Origin: Flavobacterium fluviatile
GTDB lineage: Bacteria; Bacteroidota; Bacteroidia; Flavobacteriales; Flavobacteriaceae
Assembly: GCF_010645065.1 (NCBI RefSeq)
Contig: NZ_JAADZW010000010.1
Span: forward strand, 62,001 to 126,000
Length of the DNA: 64,000 bases
Direction of reading: 5' to 3'
The translations under genes were made by a program, and so were the position numbers. The notes under the pieces were generated by a model that did no database searches, was not told the DNA's origin, and worked only from the letters and a program-made list of their open reading frames with translations. Below, piece by piece: positions 61,384 through 64,000 of the stretch (position 1 is its first letter; each line of letters begins with the position of its first letter).

Positions 61384-62145
61384 TTACCCTTTCAAATAAG
61401 CTTCTCTTACTTTTTTAAACAAATTAGAAGAATAAACAAATTTCACAACTGCCTCATTTTCGGTTGTAAAGATTTCTTCTTTAGTTCCCTGCCAGGCTTT
61501 TAGCCCTTTCTTTAAGAAAACAATATTTTCTCCGATCTCCATTACAGAGTTCATATCATGGGTGTTGATTACCGTTGTAATATTGTATTCTTTTGTAATT
61601 TCCTGAATTAAGTTGTCAATCAAAGTTGACGTATTTGGATCCAGACCTGAGTTTGGTTCGTCACAAAACAAATATTTGGGATTGTTCACGATTGCACGAG
61701 CGATAGCCACACGTTTCTGCATTCCTCCTGAAATTTCAGATGGGAGTTTTTTGTGGGCTTCAACCAGGTTAACCCTTTCCAGAACAAAGTCAACACGTTC
61801 TTTGATTAGGGCTTTGTTATTATTGGTGAACATTCTTAACGGAAACGCCACATTTTCTTCCACAGTCATCGAATCGAATAAAGCACTTCCCTGAAATACC
61901 ATTCCGATTTCGGTTCTCAGTTCTCTTTTTTCATCTGCATCCAAACTTGAGTAAACCCGTCCGTCAAATTCAATTGTGCCCGATTCAGGTTTGTGAATTC
62001 CTAATAAAGTTTTCAGTAGGACGGTTTTACCTGAGCCACTTTGTCCAATAATCAGGTTGGTTTTCCCGGTTTCAAAAACCGTCGAAACACCTTTTAAAAC
62101 TTTACTGTCACCAAATGATTTCTCTATGTTTTTTACTTCGATCAT
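61384..62145 (-). CDS. ABC transporter ATP-binding protein, MlaF-like
   Basis: Powers a lipid-transport ABC system at the inner membrane. Walker A is GQSGSGKT near residue 35, the signature is ISGGMQKRVAIARAI and Walker B is YLFCDEPNSGLDP. The start at MIEVKNIEKSFG (62145) is preferred over a longer in-frame start (62205) because it overlaps the permease stop by 1 bp (TAATG), and the longer form would add a non-conserved extension. With the MlaE-type permease next to it, it maintains outer-membrane lipid asymmetry. 253 residues. Confidence 0.92.
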   Translation of the reverse strand: MIEVKNIEKSFGDSKVLKGVSTVFETGKTNLIIGQSGSGKTVLLKTLLGIHKPESGTIEFDGRVYSSLDADEKRELRTEIGMVFQGSALFDSMTVEENVAFPLRMFTNNNKALIKERVDFVLERVNLVEAHKKLPSEISGGMQKRVAIARAIVNNPKYLFCDEPNSGLDPNTSTLIDNLIQEITKEYNITTVINTHDMNSVMEIGENIVFLKKGLKAWQGTKEEIFTTENEAVVKFVYSSNLFKKVREAYLKG

Positions 62146-62891
62146 TATCCTAATAATAATTGAGTTAATATGTAATTCAGAAGAATGATACAAACCGATG
62201 TCCATACAAATGAAACCGTACTTGCTTTACCCACTTCTAATGCGCCACCTTTCATGTAGTATCCGTGAAAAGACGGAATTGTCGCTAATAACATTGCAAA
62301 AATCAGTGTTTTAATGAAGGCGTATGTTATGTGAAAAGGGATAAAATCCATCTGGGCTCCTGAAATAAAATCTGCGCCGGTTGAGAATCCTCCGTAAGCA
62401 CAAGCCATCCATCCTCCAAAAATGCCTAAAAACATACTGATTCCAATTACAAAAGGATACATTAATAAAGCTACTATTTTTGGGAAAACAAGATAATTTA
62501 ATGAATTTACACCCATAACTTCAAGAGCATCAATTTGCTCCGTTACGCGCATGGTACCAATACTGGAAGTAATGTAAGACCCCATTTTTCCGGCCATAAT
62601 TACCGAAATAAAAGTAGGGGCAAACTCTAAGATTACCGACTGACGTGTAGCAAAACCAATTAAATATTTTGGGATTAACGGATTAGTTAAGTTTAAAGCG
62701 GTTTGAATTGCCACAACCCCTCCAATAAAAAAAGAGATAAAACAAACGATACCGAGAGAGTCAATTATTAAATCGTCGATTTCTTTGAAAATTAATCTTT
62801 TCATTACAGACCATTTGGTCTGTTTGTTGAAAATTTCTTTCAGCATTAAAAAATATTTCCCTACCTGGGATAAATAACGAATTAACATCAT
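62145..62891 (-). CDS. ABC transporter permease, MlaE-like
   Basis: The 248-residue membrane partner of the MlaF-like ATPase. Five or six helices; the signature TRQSVILEFAPTFISVIMAGK with MGSYITSSIGTMRVTEQIDAL and EVMGVNSLNYLVFPKI is the MlaE coupling region. In Mla systems this complex moves phospholipids between membranes. The MlaD-type substrate-binding gene is not in the window. Overlaps the ATPase gene by 1 bp. Confidence 0.92.
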   Translation of the reverse strand: MMLIRYLSQVGKYFLMLKEIFNKQTKWSVMKRLIFKEIDDLIIDSLGIVCFISFFIGGVVAIQTALNLTNPLIPKYLIGFATRQSVILEFAPTFISVIMAGKMGSYITSSIGTMRVTEQIDALEVMGVNSLNYLVFPKIVALLMYPFVIGISMFLGIFGGWMACAYGGFSTGADFISGAQMDFIPFHITYAFIKTLIFAMLLATIPSFHGYYMKGGALEVGKASTVSFVWTSVCIILLNYILTQLLLG

Positions 62892-62971
62892 AGTTTTACA
62901 AATATTGGCTAAGGTAAAAAGAAGTTACGAGTTTTGGGTAATGAGATTACTTTTTTCGGTTGTTTTGGCAA

Positions 62972-63820
62972 TCAAATTAACTTTTGTTTCATTTTTTGAA
63001 AACGGTACTTTCTTATAAATTTAGCCTGTTCAGGGGTAACCAACAAAGGAGTTTTGGCGCTTTTTGCTTTCCAGAAACCTCTGATGTAATCCAGGAAGAG
63101 AAATGGTTTTTTCTTCATCATGGCCAGTTTTGCAGAAGCAATAGCTGTAATCCAAAAACCATATCCTAAGGTGTAAAATGCCTCTCCTTGTTTGTAACGG
63201 GCTGTTTTGTTGTAATTGGCACCGGTTGGTTTGAGGTGTTTTACATGTAAAGATTCGTCTGTAACAATTTTCCAGTCATAATATTTACACAATAATTCAT
63301 CTACCGTATCCCAGCCCATTGCAGGGCGTAATCCTCCGATTTGCTGAAATGTTTCTTTTCGGTATGCCTTTAAAGCTCCGCGAATATGATCTTTGTCGGT
63401 CAGGTTTTCCAAAACCCAGTCACCGTTTTTTTCGATATAACAGAATCCGCCAGCCATACCAACTCTTGGGTCGGATTCGAAATGTTTGATGATGGTTTCG
63501 AAATAGTTGGGAGGAAAAATCAAATCTCCGTCTATTTTTACAATTATATCATAATCAGAATCCAGAGTTTCAAAACCTTTCTGAAAAGCCTGAATAACCT
63601 TGCTTCCCGGCATATGAATCGCATCTGAAGTTTTGTTGACAACTGAGATATACGGATTCTCTTTTGCAAAACCCAATACAACTTCTTCTGTTTTATCTGT
63701 TGAATTGTCATTGACAACCACAACTTTTGATGGTAAAACAGTCTGTGTAACCAAAGATTGCAAAGTCAGACCAATGAGATCCTGTTCATTGTGGGCGGGT
63801 ATAACAATGTAATACTTCAT
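62972..63820 (-). CDS. Glycosyltransferase family 2
   Basis: A 282-residue GT-A fold enzyme that transfers a sugar from a nucleotide donor. YYIVIPAHNEQDLIG is the donor-binding start, VVNDNSTDKTEEV the next strand, and KIDGDLIFPPNYF holds the DxD metal motif near residue 100. GWDTVDELLCKYYDW is a plausible catalytic-base segment. No membrane helix is obvious apart from a weak one near the end. Surface polysaccharide or lipid glycosylation is possible. Confidence 0.9.
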   Translation of the reverse strand: MKYYIVIPAHNEQDLIGLTLQSLVTQTVLPSKVVVVNDNSTDKTEEVVLGFAKENPYISVVNKTSDAIHMPGSKVIQAFQKGFETLDSDYDIIVKIDGDLIFPPNYFETIIKHFESDPRVGMAGGFCYIEKNGDWVLENLTDKDHIRGALKAYRKETFQQIGGLRPAMGWDTVDELLCKYYDWKIVTDESLHVKHLKPTGANYNKTARYKQGEAFYTLGYGFWITAIASAKLAMMKKKPFLFLDYIRGFWKAKSAKTPLLVTPEQAKFIRKYRFQKMKQKLI

Positions 63821-63858
63821 TTTAAATTTACAATTTTAAATTTAAATTCCAAACTTTT

Positions 63859-63907
63859 AAAATTCCAAATTCCAATCAAAGCTAGTTCGATTGGAATTTG
63901 GAATTTT
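63859..63907. terminator. Long palindrome between two - strand genes
   Basis: AAATTCCAAATTCCAATC and GATTGGAATTTGGAATTT arms, separated by 8 bp. It is the likely terminator of the right-edge gene; similar to 61309-61355. Confidence 0.7.
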
Positions 63908-63918
63908 ACTATTGGAAT

Positions 63919-64000
63919 TTATTTAATCTTTTCAGCTGCCACAATATAATATCTCGGAGTAAAATATCGTAATAAAGGTCTTAATCCAAACTTTTTTACC
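63919..64000 (-). CDS. C-terminal end of a truncated gene, possibly a methyltransferase
   Basis: On the - strand the frame is open from the right edge and stops at 63919. The last 26 residues read VKKFGLRPLLRYFTPRYYIV, then AAEKIK. This style of ending (TPRYYIVAAEK) is common in class I SAM-dependent methyltransferases, but too little is visible to be sure. Confidence 0.5.
   Translation of the reverse strand, partial: VKKFGLRPLLRYFTPRYYIVAAEKIK

Overview
The window looks like a chromosomal segment from a member of the Bacteroidota, most likely Flavobacterium or a close relative. The grounds are AT-rich DNA, lipoproteins with flavobacterial lipoboxes, promoters of the TTG / TAnnTTTG type, few recognisable Shine-Dalgarno sites, ExbBD/TonB genes, and many short palindromic intergenic repeats of the kind common in flavobacterial genomes.

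Region 1 (1-35.7 kb, all + strand) is a large pectin-degradation locus. It encodes a PL1 pectate lyase, a very large beta-helix protein, a GH140 apiosidase-like enzyme, a GH28 polygalacturonase, a GH43-type enzyme, two Asp-box (sialidase-like) propellers, two GH78 rhamnosidases (one broken by a frameshift), an alpha/beta-hydrolase esterase with an STN-like N-terminus, a GH95 enzyme, an (alpha/alpha)6 barrel protein, a secreted TIM-barrel isomerase-like protein, an alpha-glucuronidase/galacturonidase-like enzyme and two GH2 enzymes. Nearly all are exported. GH140, GH95, GH2, GH78, GH28 and PL1 together resemble rhamnogalacturonan-II degradation systems. No SusC/SusD pair or regulator lies in the window, so the locus probably continues to the left.

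Region 2 (35.9-38.9 kb) is a small AT-rich accessory patch. It holds a nucleotidyltransferase-fold gene overlapping an unknown gene, a lipoprotein gene broken by a frameshift, and a probable toxin-antitoxin pair with an ADP-ribosyltransferase-like toxin.

Region 3 (39.0-45.4 kb) holds an MFS transporter, then a tightly coupled operon of a RuBisCO-like protein, a DUF1537 sugar-acid kinase and an Asp/Glu-racemase-family protein, followed by a bile-acid-symporter-family transporter. RuBisCO-like protein plus DUF1537 kinase is the signature of oxidised-apiose (3-oxo-isoapionate) catabolism. An apiosidase-like GH140 nearby suggests that the two regions together release and metabolise a pectin-derived branched sugar. 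This is the most interesting system in the window.

Region 4 (45.7-64 kb) is mostly ordinary chromosome: two small lipoproteins, a membrane-bound LuxR regulator with a beta-barrel protein, DoxX, tRNA-Val, FolC, ExbB/ExbD with a convergent TonB-like gene, amino-acid dehydrogenase, a chalcone-isomerase-like protein, acyl-CoA dehydrogenase, M28 peptidase, SDR, SprT-like protein, an Mla-type ABC transporter pair, a GT2 glycosyltransferase and the 3' end of a further gene.
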